A stretch of 63,326 bases of DNA from JAZLJD01 sp045617725 (GCA_045617725.1 JAZLJD010000029.1:1-63326); one strand, 5' to 3'. Shown: positions 15,007 to 24,631, counted from the first letter of the stretch. The notes: a model not told the origin generated them from the letters alone. Made by a program: numbers and translations.

Positions 15007-16953
15007 CTAGTGTTTGTTTATATCCTGCATCAGATTATTGGTACGCTCAACCAAATCCTGAATCTGATACATGATATCGGATACAACGGACATGGACTCC
15101 TGGATGGATGCGGAATGCTGACCGGTCTCGAGAACCTGCTCTTTTGACTTCGCAATAACGGTTACCAGTTCGGAGATGCCGTCGGAGAATTTGTCGATGG
15201 TTTCATTTACGGCCTTGATGGCAGTGTTGATACCATCTTCGTTGGTTTTTGCACTTTCTACGGACTGGTGTGAGCTGTCGGAGAGTTCACGGATATTCGT
15301 AGCAACTACCGCGAATCCACGTCCGGCTTCACCGGCTCTGGCGGCTTCAATGGAAGCATTCAGCGACAGTAGGTTAATCTTGTTACTGATATTCTCAATG
15401 CTGTTGGTCATCTCACGATAGCTGTCCGTGCTTTCGTTGATTACTTCGATTTCTTCCAGAATGCCATGATTCAGATCCTCCAGGGAAGACATAAACTTGG
15501 ATACCTTGACCATGTTCTCCGCGGATTCCTTGCCGGTTGTTGCAATGGCCGTGGTTTTGTTTGTAACGGCTTCAATGTTCTCGGAAAGAACGGAAACAAT
15601 GGTGGTAAGCTCGCTGATAATGCCGGAAAGCTGTGTATTCATGGTGGAAATATTGGCTCTTTCCTGAGCAAGGAGCTTCATGGCATAACGATGGCAGTTC
15701 ATGGGCTCATTAATACCCTTGGCGATTGCTTCGGCCATAGCCTGGCAGGACTTGTGACCGCACGCATGACAATCCATGTGCTTTTCCGCTTCCGTGGTCT
15801 TACCAAGTAAGCGGAAGGCCTCTTCAATCGCAGAAGCAGAAACGGGTTTCTGAACTACACGATCTGCTTTATAGGTTCGTAAGAAATCGTCAATGCGGAG
15901 ATTTTTGTCAAATGCCTCAAACTGCAGGTCTTCGCCGTGCTTGCCGGTAGCGTTTTTGTGTCTGCGTACCGCACCATCTATTTTTGTATCGTGCATAATG
16001 GAGAATGCACGGAATGCGTCGTATTCACCTCCGGTAGCGGGGCCGCCGTTACAGCCTGCCTCACAGTTCAGTACATCCAGTACGGTAGGAAGGTAATTCT
16101 GGCGGGTTTTTACATAAGTATCCAAAGAGCGATAAACGATTTCGGTACCTTCAACCTGCTGAACGGAAAGATTCGGTGCATGTACACGCAGATTCTGTTT
16201 CAGACCGCTGGGGATTGAGTAAATTGCACCCAGGTAGGAGGGGGCGGAGTCAAAGGCAAATTCGGAATCCCGGAACTGGTTTAAGTTGATGGCATTGTGC
16301 TTGATGTATTCCTTTATGTGCTCCATGGTGACATTGTAATTGATTACATAGTCGGTCTGGCGGAACTCGTCCTTTTTGGCAATGCAGGGGCTTAAGGCAG
16401 CAATCTTGCCGCGGAATCCTTTATACTTGCGATAATAAATCGCCGTACACATCATGGGACTGTTCACGGGAGAGAGGTGAGGAATCATCTCAGTACGATG
16501 CTTGAGGCAGTAATTCACGATTGCGGCACAAGGCTGAGAAACGACCTTGGCACCGGGATTCTTCTCAATGTAGCGAAGATGAGCCCAGGTACAGATATCG
16601 GCGCCCAGACTTACATCCCAGATGTACTTGACCCCGATGGATTTGAGCCACATGCAGACCTTTTTCCAATCGTCGCCAAAAGCAACTTTGGCTGCCGGGG
16701 CAACGATTACGGCAAGCTCCTCATGTCGATTGATGGAATGGAGGAAATCCTCGATGTCATCAACATAGTACCGGGCTCCATGGACGCAGGCCTTTATGCA
16801 GGCACCGCATTTGATACAGTTGTTGTCGTCAATGGAAATAATCAGGTTCCCGGACTCGTCATAATGGGCGATATTGGCGTCACGGGAGGGGCAGACCCTT
16901 ACACAGGAATTACATCCGACACACTTGGTTTCATCGATATTAATTATACTCAT
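15007..16953 (-). CDS. Ferredoxin / [FeFe]-hydrogenase-like / methyl-accepting signalling fusion
   Basis: A 648-aa soluble sensor. Two 4Fe-4S motifs (Cys11/14/17/21 and Cys46/49/52/56) precede a hydrogenase large-subunit C-terminal domain that keeps four candidate H-cluster cysteines (Cys142, Cys190 in SPCIAKK, Cys297 and Cys301 in NCEAGCNGG). A second Fe-S domain (Cys395/398/403/420) and a cytoplasmic MCP signalling tip (NASIEAARAGEAGRGFAVVA, about 535-554) follow. The start at 16953 is chosen for its AAGGAGAG SD; the longer frame has none. It probably senses redox state or H2 and signals to CheA, or is an orphan signalling protein. Not a housekeeping hydrogenase, given the altered L1 motif (SQPCAA). 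Confidence 0.85.
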   Translation of the reverse strand: MSIINIDETKCVGCNSCVRVCPSRDANIAHYDESGNLIISIDDNNCIKCGACIKACVHGARYYVDDIEDFLHSINRHEELAVIVAPAAKVAFGDDWKKVCMWLKSIGVKYIWDVSLGADICTWAHLRYIEKNPGAKVVSQPCAAIVNYCLKHRTEMIPHLSPVNSPMMCTAIYYRKYKGFRGKIAALSPCIAKKDEFRQTDYVINYNVTMEHIKEYIKHNAINLNQFRDSEFAFDSAPSYLGAIYSIPSGLKQNLRVHAPNLSVQQVEGTEIVYRSLDTYVKTRQNYLPTVLDVLNCEAGCNGGPATGGEYDAFRAFSIMHDTKIDGAVRRHKNATGKHGEDLQFEAFDKNLRIDDFLRTYKADRVVQKPVSASAIEEAFRLLGKTTEAEKHMDCHACGHKSCQAMAEAIAKGINEPMNCHRYAMKLLAQERANISTMNTQLSGIISELTTIVSVLSENIEAVTNKTTAIATTGKESAENMVKVSKFMSSLEDLNHGILEEIEVINESTDSYREMTNSIENISNKINLLSLNASIEAARAGEAGRGFAVVATNIRELSDSSHQSVESAKTNEDGINTAIKAVNETIDKFSDGISELVTVIAKSKEQVLETGQHSASIQESMSVVSDIMYQIQDLVERTNNLMQDINKH

Positions 16954-17101
16954 AAATACTCTCCTTTTCTGCAAACTGTCAGACAATAACATTATACCAA
17001 TGTATCGGAAAAAGGGTAGCATTTTTCCACTCGTTAATTTGTCTTTAATTTATGCCTTTTCTGGGGTATACTGCATATATATCAAAAGGGAGACTTAAAG
17101 G

Positions 17102-18337
17102 ATGAGTGTTGAAGAATTTAAGAGTGAATTAAGGAAATACGGACAGAATAAGTTACTGTCACATATAGAGAAACTGGATGAAGCCGGCGTACAGGCAATC
17201 ATGAAGCAGCTGGAAGGGTTCGACCTTGAGAACCTTAAGCTGGCGGAAGAATTTCGTAATCGTACGGAGGCTCCGAAGCGTGGTGTGATTTCTCCGATTC
17301 AGGCAATGACCCTTTCGGATATTGAGGCTCAAAAGGACGAGCTGTATGAGATTGGTGCAAGTGCGATCCGCGCCGGGAAGGTGGGGGCTGTGCTTCTGGC
17401 CGGAGGCCAGGGAACCCGTTTGGGCTTTGACAAGGCTAAAGGCATGTATAATATCGGACTTACCAAGGATGTATTCATCTTTCAGCGACTTATAGAGAAT
17501 CTTCTGGATGTGGTTCGAGAGGTAGGTGCATCGATTCCGCTCTATGTGATGACGAGTGATATCAACCATGAGGATACGGTATCCTTTTTTGCGGAGCATG
17601 ACTACTTCGGATATCGGAAGGAAGATATTGTATTCTACATGCAGGACATGGCGCCTGCGACGGATCACGACGGTCAGCTCCTTTTGGAAAGCGAGCGGAA
17701 GCTCGTCCTGTCGCCCAACGGTAACGGAGGCTGGTATGCAAGTATGAAGCGCCAGGGGCTGTGCGAGGATTTGAAGCGCCGCGGTGTTACGTACCTCAAC
17801 GTGTTTGCGGTGGACAATGTGCTTCAGCGTATTGCGGATCCCGTGTTTGTGGGAGCGACTCTGAAGGGCGGTTATGCTTGTGGCTCCAAGGTTGTCGGTA
17901 AGGCTGCGCCGGAAGAACGTGTCGGTGTGCTGTGCTTAGAGGACGGGCATCCTTCGATTGTCGAGTACTATGAACTCACGGAGGAGATGATTCATCAGCG
18001 TGAGGCAAGCGGAGTACTCAGTTACAACTATGGGGTTATTTTGAACTATCTGTTTGAGGTTTCTGCGCTGGAGGCGATTATGAACCAAAAGCTGATGGTT
18101 CATGTCGTTGAGAAAAAGGTACCCTATATGGCAGAGGACGGAACGACGGTGCATCCGGAGACTCCGAACGGATATAAGTATGAGATACTGGTGCTGGATA
18201 TGATTTCCATGTTATCTTCCTGCCTGCCTTTTGAAGTTGTGCGCGAAAAAGAATTTGCTCCGATCAAGAATCCGACCGGAGTGGACAGTGTGGAGAGCGC
18301 CCGTGAATTGTTACGCCTTAATAATATTTCATTATAA
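17102..18337 (+). CDS. UDP-sugar pyrophosphorylase (UDPGP family)
   Basis: A 411-aa nucleotidyltransferase of the eukaryotic-type UDPGP family (UTP-glucose-1-phosphate or UDP-N-acetylhexosamine uridylyltransferase). The nucleotide loop LLAGGQGTRLGFDKAKGMY lies at about residues 98-116, the central TSDINHEDT and NGNGGWYASM motifs are at about 151 and 202, and a C-terminal uridine-binding region (YKYEILVLDM) is visible. It makes UDP-sugars for cell-wall or glycan synthesis. It is followed 12 bp later by tcdA on the same strand, so they are likely co-transcribed. Substrate sugar is not certain. Confidence 0.88.
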   Translation: MSVEEFKSELRKYGQNKLLSHIEKLDEAGVQAIMKQLEGFDLENLKLAEEFRNRTEAPKRGVISPIQAMTLSDIEAQKDELYEIGASAIRAGKVGAVLLAGGQGTRLGFDKAKGMYNIGLTKDVFIFQRLIENLLDVVREVGASIPLYVMTSDINHEDTVSFFAEHDYFGYRKEDIVFYMQDMAPATDHDGQLLLESERKLVLSPNGNGGWYASMKRQGLCEDLKRRGVTYLNVFAVDNVLQRIADPVFVGATLKGGYACGSKVVGKAAPEERVGVLCLEDGHPSIVEYYELTEEMIHQREASGVLSYNYGVILNYLFEVSALEAIMNQKLMVHVVEKKVPYMAEDGTTVHPETPNGYKYEILVLDMISMLSSCLPFEVVREKEFAPIKNPTGVDSVESARELLRLNNISL

Positions 18338-18349
18338 TGCGGGGATACT

Positions 18350-19048
18350 ATGAGCCGTTTTGAGAGAACCGAGCTTATGCTTGGCAGCGAACAAATGAAT
18401 AAACTGCGAGATGCACATGTCATTGTTTTTGGCATCGGAGGCGTAGGCGGCTATGTAGTGGAAGCGCTGGTGCGTAGCGGGGTCGGACAGTTGACGCTGG
18501 TGGACCGGGATACTGTGAGCGAGTCCAATATCAACAGGCAGATTATTGCACTGACCGAGACCATCGGGCGGCCCAAAACTTGCGTTATGAAAGAGAGGGC
18601 ACTGAGCATTAATCCCGATGCGGTGATTGAATGTAGGGAGGAATTTTTCCTGCCTGAAAGCACGGGATATGATTTTACGCAATATTCCTATGTGGTAGAT
18701 GCGGTGGATACGGTGACCGCGAAGCTTGAGATCATTAAGAGAGCTTATGAGGCCGGAGTTCCGGTCATTTCGTCGATGGGAACCGGGAACAAGCTGCATC
18801 CGGAACTGTTCCGTATAGCGGATATTGAGGAAACGAAGGTATGTCCGCTGGCCCGTGTTATGCGACGCGAGCTTAAGAACCGGGGAATCCATGGGGTTCG
18901 TGTTCTGTATTCCGAGGAGCAGCCGCTTGAGACGGAGGCGGCTTGGGACGAGGAATCGGGCAAAAAAATCCCCGGCAGTATCGCTTTTGTCCCGCCGGTA
19001 GCGGGACTCATGATCGCCGGAGAAGTTATTCGTACGTTATGTCAGTGA
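18350..19048 (+). CDS. tcdA: tRNA threonylcarbamoyladenosine dehydratase
   Basis: A 232-aa ThiF/MoeB/E1-like enzyme that cyclises t6A to ct6A at position 37 of ANN-decoding tRNAs. The nucleotide-binding GIGGVGGYVVEALVRSG is at about residues 26-42, DRDTVSESNINRQ at about 51-63, and the dehydratase-specific TGNKLHPE and SIAFVPPVAGLMIAG near the end. The start is preceded by aatgcggggatact, which resembles the 3' end of the 112-bp module but without the rest of it. A normal SD is absent, so translation may be coupled to the upstream pyrophosphorylase gene. Confidence 0.9.
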   Translation: MSRFERTELMLGSEQMNKLRDAHVIVFGIGGVGGYVVEALVRSGVGQLTLVDRDTVSESNINRQIIALTETIGRPKTCVMKERALSINPDAVIECREEFFLPESTGYDFTQYSYVVDAVDTVTAKLEIIKRAYEAGVPVISSMGTGNKLHPELFRIADIEETKVCPLARVMRRELKNRGIHGVRVLYSEEQPLETEAAWDEESGKKIPGSIAFVPPVAGLMIAGEVIRTLCQ

Positions 19049-19085
19049 CGGCGGTATATCGTCGGATTATACCACTTACATCACA

Positions 19086-19775
19086 CTAAACTTTAAATCT
19101 GTAACCTACGCCCCAAATGGTTTCGATATACTGCGGGGCGGTTGAATCATATTCTATCTTTTCACGAATCTTTTTAATGTGAACGGTGACGGTTGTGATG
19201 TCGCCGATTGCATTCTCATCCCAGATTTTTCTGAACAAATCCTCTTTTGAGAATACATGGTTCGGATTCTCGGCAAGGAAAGTCAGAAGATCGAATTCCT
19301 TGGCGGTGAAGGCCTTTTCTTCTCCGTCAATCCATACTCGATGGTCTTCCTTGTCTATTTTGAGTCCGCGGATTTCCAGAATGTTCTTTCGTTCGGCAGA
19401 CTTTCCTTTCAGTCTGGAATAACGGGAAAGATGTGCACCGACGCGGGCTACCAGCTCACTGGGGCTGAAGGGCTTTGTGATGTAATCATCCGCACCCATG
19501 CCGAGGCCGTTGATTTTGTCGATGTCTTCCTTTTTGGCGGTAACCATGAGGATGGGAACGTCCTTTTCTTCACGAATCTGCTGACAGATTTCGTAACCGT
19601 CCATGCCGGGGAGCATGAGGTCCAAAAGAAGTAAATCAAAGTCCTCGTGTAACGCCCGGTCGAGACCGCTCAGTCCGTTGGATTCGGTCACGATTTCGTA
19701 GTTGTTTTTCTCAAGGTAGTCTTTTTCAAGTTCTGCGATGGCAATGTCGTCTTCAATAATCAATATTCTACTCAT
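19086..19775 (-). CDS. OmpR-family response regulator
   Basis: A 229-aa two-component regulator. Receiver residues are visible: acidic pocket EDD at 8-10, phospho-acceptor Asp in LLLLDLMLPGMDGYE near residue 53, and Lys in ITKPFSP near 102. A C-terminal winged helix follows (FTAKEFDLLTFLAENPNHVFSKEDLF ... VTVHIKKIREKI). The start at 19775 lies 3 nt after module copy B and is chosen over an upstream in-frame TTG inside that module. It is last in the ABC transporter-kinase-regulator operon. Likely controls the transporter or envelope genes. Confidence 0.93.
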   Translation of the reverse strand: MSRILIIEDDIAIAELEKDYLEKNNYEIVTESNGLSGLDRALHEDFDLLLLDLMLPGMDGYEICQQIREEKDVPILMVTAKKEDIDKINGLGMGADDYITKPFSPSELVARVGAHLSRYSRLKGKSAERKNILEIRGLKIDKEDHRVWIDGEEKAFTAKEFDLLTFLAENPNHVFSKEDLFRKIWDENAIGDITTVTVHIKKIREKIEYDSTAPQYIETIWGVGYRFKV

Positions 19776-19778
19776 ACA

Positions 19779-19890
19779 AATCCCCGCATTTCGCAATCCG
19801 GTATATTTAGCCCTTCACTGCATTGCAGCGAAGCTGCTACGGATTGCGACACAAAGTGTCGCGTGAAAAATGCCTGCATTTTTCACACTA
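19779..19890 (-). repeat. 112-bp start-codon-proximal module, copy B
   Basis: On the minus strand it begins exactly with the TAG stop codon of the histidine kinase (19890-19888) and ends 3 nt before the response-regulator ATG (19775). The left flank GAGGAGAAC would be a good SD for that ATG if the module were absent. Sequence as copy A. Confidence 0.95.
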
Positions 19891-21003
19891 GTTCTCCTCG
19901 CTTTCTGTTTCGTAGATATCGGCCTTGGGACCATAGTACCTGCGAATAACAAAGTGAATGCACAGACCTTCGTTTTCGGCTCCGGTTGCCCAGATATAGC
20001 CGCCGTGGTCTTCAATAATCTTTTTGGAAATGGATAAGCCGATTCCGCTGCCGCCCTTGGTGGAATTTCGGGAGGCATCCGTACGATAGAACCGCTCAAA
20101 GATGTTGCCCAGATCCTTGCTGGAAACACCCTTGCCGTTATCGGCGATGTCAACCCGGACGGAATCCTGTTCGTTTACAACGGTTAAGTCGATATGGCCC
20201 TCAAGTTTATCCATGTACTTGATGCTGTTGCTGATAATGTTGTTGATTACACGCCTAAGTTGCTCGGGGTCGGCGATAATCACGGTATCCTCCTCCACGA
20301 AATTCGTGTAGGTCAGGGAGATGTTTTTGGCACTTAAGTCCATGCCGATTTCTTCTGCACAGTCATCGAAGTATGCCTTGATGTTGAGCTTTAAGAAATG
20401 GTAGGGAATTCGGTTGCTGTCGATGCCGGAATAGGTGGTCAGCTCGTTAATGAGCGTGTTCATTTCGTTGGTTTTCTGGTAGATGGTGTGAATGTACTTC
20501 TCCATCTTCTCGGGCGTGTCGGCGACGCCGTCCATGATTCCCTCGACATAGCCGCGGATGGCGGTAATCGGGGTCTTCAGGTCATGCGTTATATTGCTGA
20601 CCAGTTCGGCATTCTGCTTCTGGGCCCAAAGCTTTTCTTCGGCGCCATCCTTAAGGCGCTGTCTGAGCTTGTCGTAATTCTCATAAAGCGGAGCGAAATC
20701 CGAAGAGGTATCGGTAAGCTGGTAATCCAGATTTCCCTCGCTGATTTCCTCCATAGCGGTGTTCAGCTCGTTAATCGGGCGAATCAAGTCCTTGTTCAGA
20801 ACATAGGCGATGACCGTAGTAGTGAGCAGAAGGATGATGGTAACCGCTATAAAGGTGTAGGTTGTAAGCGTTCCCGGTCGCAGGGCTCCCTCGTAATTAT
20901 GGATGAGATAGTATCCGATTCCAAACAGTGCCAAAAGCAACAGCACCAGGGATAACAGAATAACGATGACCGTAACGGTAATAATCTTACGCTTTAGTTT
21001 CAT
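19888..21003 (-). CDS. Sensor histidine kinase
   Basis: A 371-aa membrane kinase. There are two hydrophobic segments (about residues 8-30 and 48-70), a HAMP linker, a dimerisation domain with NITHDLKTPITAIRGYVEG (His near 140), and an HATPase domain with N (NIISNSIKYMD), G1 (DNGKGV) and G2 (GGSGIGLSISKKI) boxes. The short extracellular loop suggests sensing in the membrane or through the adjacent ABC transporter. Its TAG stop codon is supplied by the first three bases of module copy B, so the natural end before that insertion is unknown. It follows the ABC gene by 15 bp. Confidence 0.92.
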   Translation of the reverse strand: MKLKRKIITVTVIVILLSLVLLLLALFGIGYYLIHNYEGALRPGTLTTYTFIAVTIILLLTTTVIAYVLNKDLIRPINELNTAMEEISEGNLDYQLTDTSSDFAPLYENYDKLRQRLKDGAEEKLWAQKQNAELVSNITHDLKTPITAIRGYVEGIMDGVADTPEKMEKYIHTIYQKTNEMNTLINELTTYSGIDSNRIPYHFLKLNIKAYFDDCAEEIGMDLSAKNISLTYTNFVEEDTVIIADPEQLRRVINNIISNSIKYMDKLEGHIDLTVVNEQDSVRVDIADNGKGVSSKDLGNIFERFYRTDASRNSTKGGSGIGLSISKKIIEDHGGYIWATGAENEGLCIHFVIRRYYGPKADIYETESEEN

Positions 21004-21018
21004 AGTAGAAGTAATCTC

Positions 21019-23631
21019 TTATTCAGTACGCAGGGCGATGACAGGATCCTTTTTGGCAGCGATACGGCTGGGGAACAGGCCGGCGATGATGGTCAGGAGT
21101 ACACTGATGATTACCAGGATAACGGCACCGTCCATGGGCAGCTGAGCCAGGTTGGATACATCTGTCAGGTTCTTAATTATGATATTGGCCGGTAAGTCCA
21201 GAAGCAGGGTAATACCTATACCGAGCAAGCCGGATACGAGGCCGATAATAAAGGTTTCGGCATTAAATACATTGGAGATATCCTTCTTGGAAGCACCGAT
21301 GGAACGAAGGATACCGATTTCTTTCGTACGCTCGAGAACGGAGATGTAGGTAATGATACCAATCATAATCGAGGATACGACCAGAGAGATTGCGACAAAA
21401 GCAATCAGGATGTAACTGATGGTGTTGATGATGGAGCTGACACCGGTTAACAGAAGGCCGATGTAGTCGGTGTAGTGGATGGTTGCTTCTTCCTCACCGG
21501 CTTCGGTGTGTGCCTTGTTGTAATCTTCAATGAGTGTGGTCAGATACTCCTTGCTGTCAAAATCGGCAGGGTAAATGTTAATGGAATTCGGAGAATCCTT
21601 CTTGACATAGCCGATTTTTCTTAAGTTACCGTCATAGGTAGCCTTGGTGGTGGGTTCCGGTTCGGGAGCGTACTGTTCCATCATGGCTGCCTGCTCTTCG
21701 GGAGAGAGACTCATGAAGTAAGACAGCTGTTCCTCCGTAAGAGTGGAGTAATCGAAAGCAGGAGCTTCCTCAGCGGGGGCTTCTTCCTCTTCTTCGTCGG
21801 TAGGGAAAGGAATTCCCGTGAAGATATCAATGTCAGGATGCTCCAGCTGTGCTTTCACAACGGCGCTGCTTTGGATACGGTCGATGAGATGGTCCACGAG
21901 ACCGTTTCTGTATCCGACTACGCCGGTATTGGCTGCGGTAATTGCATCGGCGTTCGGACGAAGGATTCCGACGATTTCGATGGTCTCAAGATCGGGAAGA
22001 AGCTTCTTTAAGAATTTCTCATCGTCACGCTTGTCTACAAAAACGCCGTTCTCCTCAACAAAGTAATCGGTTTCAGCGGCAAGGCGATAGGTGAGGCCCA
22101 AAATATCGTCGTAAGCATATTTGGAAATCGGAGTAGTATCCTCTACTTCGTTGCCCAAAACAAGATCGTGCATCAGTTTCTCGAGATCCTTGGGGTCCAG
22201 AAGACCCAGGCTGTAGAGCGTATAGTCGCTGACATGGTTATTTTCATCCACGATAAGAACAACTTCATTATTATTTTCCGGGAAACGGCCTGCCAGAACG
22301 TCGTACTGTGACTTAAGGAGCTCATCATTATTAATCATACGGTTCCAGGCATTGGTATTCATAACCATACCGCCGTTCATGACGGGATTGGCTGCGGCCA
22401 TGGATTCGAATACGCTGCTGGGATTCACACGGTTTACTTCCTCGGTATCGGCGTAAACATAAAGGTCAACGCCGTAGGAGTAGTAGATATCGGTTACTTT
22501 GCCTCGTATTTCAGCGTCATGCTCATCGAGGTATGTTTTGAAGGCACCCAAATCGTTCATGGACAGCTCTTTGAACATGGTGGTAAGCATTTCATTTACG
22601 ATGTTGTTACTGTAAATGGCGTTTGGATCTTCATCTTCGGCAAGCTTCTGGCTGGCCATCATGGAAGTCATCATGCTGGTCATGTCGATGGTAGCCTGCT
22701 CGATGGTAATGGGATAACTGGAAAGGGTATCTTTCTCAACACGATTGATGTATTCCTGAACACCATTACTTAAGGAAAGGATAAGAGCAATTCCGATGAT
22801 ACCGATACTGCCGGCAAAGGCGGTGAGGAAGGTACGTGCCTTTTTGGTCATCAGGTTTTTGAAACTTAATGACAAAGCGGTAAAGAAAGACATGGTAGTA
22901 TGCTTCTCACGGTCTACGGCGTTATGCTTATGGGACAGGTGAAGCTCGAGTTCCTCAACGGGGTTCGAATCCTCCGTTACTTCGCCATCCAAAAGGCGGA
23001 TTACGCGGCTCGAGTACTGCATGGCAAGATCGGGATTATGTGTTACCATGATAATCAGACGATCCTGGGAAATCTCCTTCAAAAGTTCCATAATCTGGAC
23101 GCTTGTTGTGGTATCGAGTGCACCGGTGGGCTCATCGGCGAGCAGGATTTCGGGATCGTTGACGAGCGCTCTGGCGATAGCCACACGCTGCATCTGTCCG
23201 CCGGACATCTGATTGGGCTTCTTATGAATCTGGTCACCCAGGCCGACCTGCTTTAATACATCAATGGCACGGCGACGACGCTCACTTTTGGAAACGCCTG
23301 ACAGGGTCAGGGCAAGTTCAACATTGGATACGACATCAAGATGCGGAATCAGGTTGTAGTTCTGAAATACGAAACCGATGGAATGGTTACGATAAGCATC
23401 CCAGTCACGGTCCTTATATTCTTTGGTACTGCGGCCGTTTATTGCAAGGTCGCCGGAGGTGTAACGGTCCAAACCGCCGATGATATTTAACAAGGTGGTT
23501 TTACCGCATCCGGAGGGACCTAAAATGGAAACGAACTCGGAATCGCGGAAGGTTAAAGATATACCTTTTAATGCATGTACGGTGGATTCCCCTGCAAGGT
23601 AATCTTTCTTGATATCTGTGAGCTGAAGCAT
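21019..23631 (-). CDS. ABC transporter, fused ATPase-FtsX permease (MacB-like)
   Basis: An 870-aa protein. The N-terminal ATPase has Walker A GPSGCGKT (about 38-45), signature MSGGQMQ, Walker B ILLADEP and switch His in MVTH. A MacB/FtsX-type permease follows, with the first TM near residue 270, a large extracellular region of about 350 residues, and three TM segments at the C-terminus (about 720-860). It is associated with a downstream kinase and regulator, a layout typical of Firmicutes systems for peptide-antibiotic resistance or envelope-stress lipid/peptide export. The substrate is unknown. Confidence 0.9.
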   Translation of the reverse strand: MLQLTDIKKDYLAGESTVHALKGISLTFRDSEFVSILGPSGCGKTTLLNIIGGLDRYTSGDLAINGRSTKEYKDRDWDAYRNHSIGFVFQNYNLIPHLDVVSNVELALTLSGVSKSERRRRAIDVLKQVGLGDQIHKKPNQMSGGQMQRVAIARALVNDPEILLADEPTGALDTTTSVQIMELLKEISQDRLIIMVTHNPDLAMQYSSRVIRLLDGEVTEDSNPVEELELHLSHKHNAVDREKHTTMSFFTALSLSFKNLMTKKARTFLTAFAGSIGIIGIALILSLSNGVQEYINRVEKDTLSSYPITIEQATIDMTSMMTSMMASQKLAEDEDPNAIYSNNIVNEMLTTMFKELSMNDLGAFKTYLDEHDAEIRGKVTDIYYSYGVDLYVYADTEEVNRVNPSSVFESMAAANPVMNGGMVMNTNAWNRMINNDELLKSQYDVLAGRFPENNNEVVLIVDENNHVSDYTLYSLGLLDPKDLEKLMHDLVLGNEVEDTTPISKYAYDDILGLTYRLAAETDYFVEENGVFVDKRDDEKFLKKLLPDLETIEIVGILRPNADAITAANTGVVGYRNGLVDHLIDRIQSSAVVKAQLEHPDIDIFTGIPFPTDEEEEEAPAEEAPAFDYSTLTEEQLSYFMSLSPEEQAAMMEQYAPEPEPTTKATYDGNLRKIGYVKKDSPNSINIYPADFDSKEYLTTLIEDYNKAHTEAGEEEATIHYTDYIGLLLTGVSSIINTISYILIAFVAISLVVSSIMIGIITYISVLERTKEIGILRSIGASKKDISNVFNAETFIIGLVSGLLGIGITLLLDLPANIIIKNLTDVSNLAQLPMDGAVILVIISVLLTIIAGLFPSRIAAKKDPVIALRTE

Positions 23632-23771
23632 AGAAGTTCCTACTTTCTTTTTTAGTCAAAATGGTATAGAGTAAATTAATCTTGTTCCATTATTGCAAAA
23701 ATGTATAAAAATGCAAGTTTTAAGCAGTTCATTAATAAAAAGTTAATAACAGTTTCAAGGCGGGTGGAGAA

Positions 23772-24488
23772 ATGATTGGTTTAGGAACGATTGTAAATGC
23801 GGTAGGAGTAGTATTGGGAGGATTTGTGGGCCTTTTGTTTCGAAAGGGACTGAAGGAACGTTTTCAGGAGACTATTATGCAGTCCATTGGACTTGCCGTT
23901 ATTTTTATCGGGGCAGCAGGTGCTATGCAGGGCCTGCTTGTGATTACGGAAAGCGGTCTGACCACCGCCAAAGGAATGCTTACCGTTTTTGCGATGGTTT
24001 TGGGCGGTATTACGGGAGAGCTTCTTAATATAGAAGGGGGACTGGAGAAATTCGGTTCTTTTCTGCGTAAAAAGTTCTCCAAGGGCGAGGATACAGGGTT
24101 CCTGGACGGCTTTATCAATGCGTCCCTTACCATATGCATCGGAGCAATGGCGATAGTCGGTTCTCTGGAGGACGGTATGACCGGCGATGCGACCATGCTT
24201 TTTACAAAAACGATTCTGGATACGGTAATTCTGGTTGTTTTTGCTTCGACCTACGGAATCGGAGCTCTCTTTTCAGTGATTCCGCTTGTGCTTCTGCAGG
24301 GCGGTGTTACGGTTCTTGCGCGATTCATTGCGCCTCTGATGACGGATGCGGTTATTGCGAATCTGTCATTTCTTGGTTCCATGCTTATTTTCTGCGTCGG
24401 ATCGAACCTTATGTTCAAGACAAAGATTAAGGTATGTAACCTGCTTCCTTCCTTAATTTATGTAGCGGTTTTAGGTTTGTTCATCTAG
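23772..24488 (+). CDS. DUF554 family membrane protein
   Basis: A 238-aa polytopic protein with about seven hydrophobic helices and Gly-rich turns. The N-terminus (MIGLGTIVNAVGVVLGGFVG) and the conserved segments near residues 30-60 and 115-140 (DGFINASLTICIGAMAIVGS) match DUF554/YdfK-type proteins, whose function is not established. A GGTGGAG-like SD precedes the ATG. Single gene, divergent from the ABC operon. Confidence 0.88.
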   Translation: MIGLGTIVNAVGVVLGGFVGLLFRKGLKERFQETIMQSIGLAVIFIGAAGAMQGLLVITESGLTTAKGMLTVFAMVLGGITGELLNIEGGLEKFGSFLRKKFSKGEDTGFLDGFINASLTICIGAMAIVGSLEDGMTGDATMLFTKTILDTVILVVFASTYGIGALFSVIPLVLLQGGVTVLARFIAPLMTDAVIANLSFLGSMLIFCVGSNLMFKTKIKVCNLLPSLIYVAVLGLFI

Positions 24489-24512
24489 AACGGGGAATGC
24501 ATTTTGGGCAAA

Positions 24513-24552
24513 GAAAAAAGCCACAAACCTGCATGATGCTAAGCCTGTGACC
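24513..24552 (-). terminator. terminator of tRNA-Lys
   Basis: Minus-strand hairpin (ggtcacaggct pairing with aggtttgtggc, with several G-T pairs) followed by a run of T, directly downstream of the tRNA. Confidence 0.6.
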
Positions 24553-24558
24553 TTCGAG

Positions 24559-24631
24559 TGCGCCTCCGGGGGCTCGAACCCCGGACACCCTGATTAAGAG
24601 TCAGGTGCTCTACCAACTGAGCTAGAAGCGC
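24559..24631 (-). tRNA. tRNA-Lys(CTT)
   Basis: Complete cloverleaf on the minus strand: acceptor GCGCTTC/GAGGCGC (with one T-G pair), D-arm TAGCTCAGTTGGTAGAGCA, anticodon loop CTCTTAA giving CTT, T-arm CGGGGTTCGAGCCCCCG, discriminator A. No CCA encoded. Confidence 0.95.
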
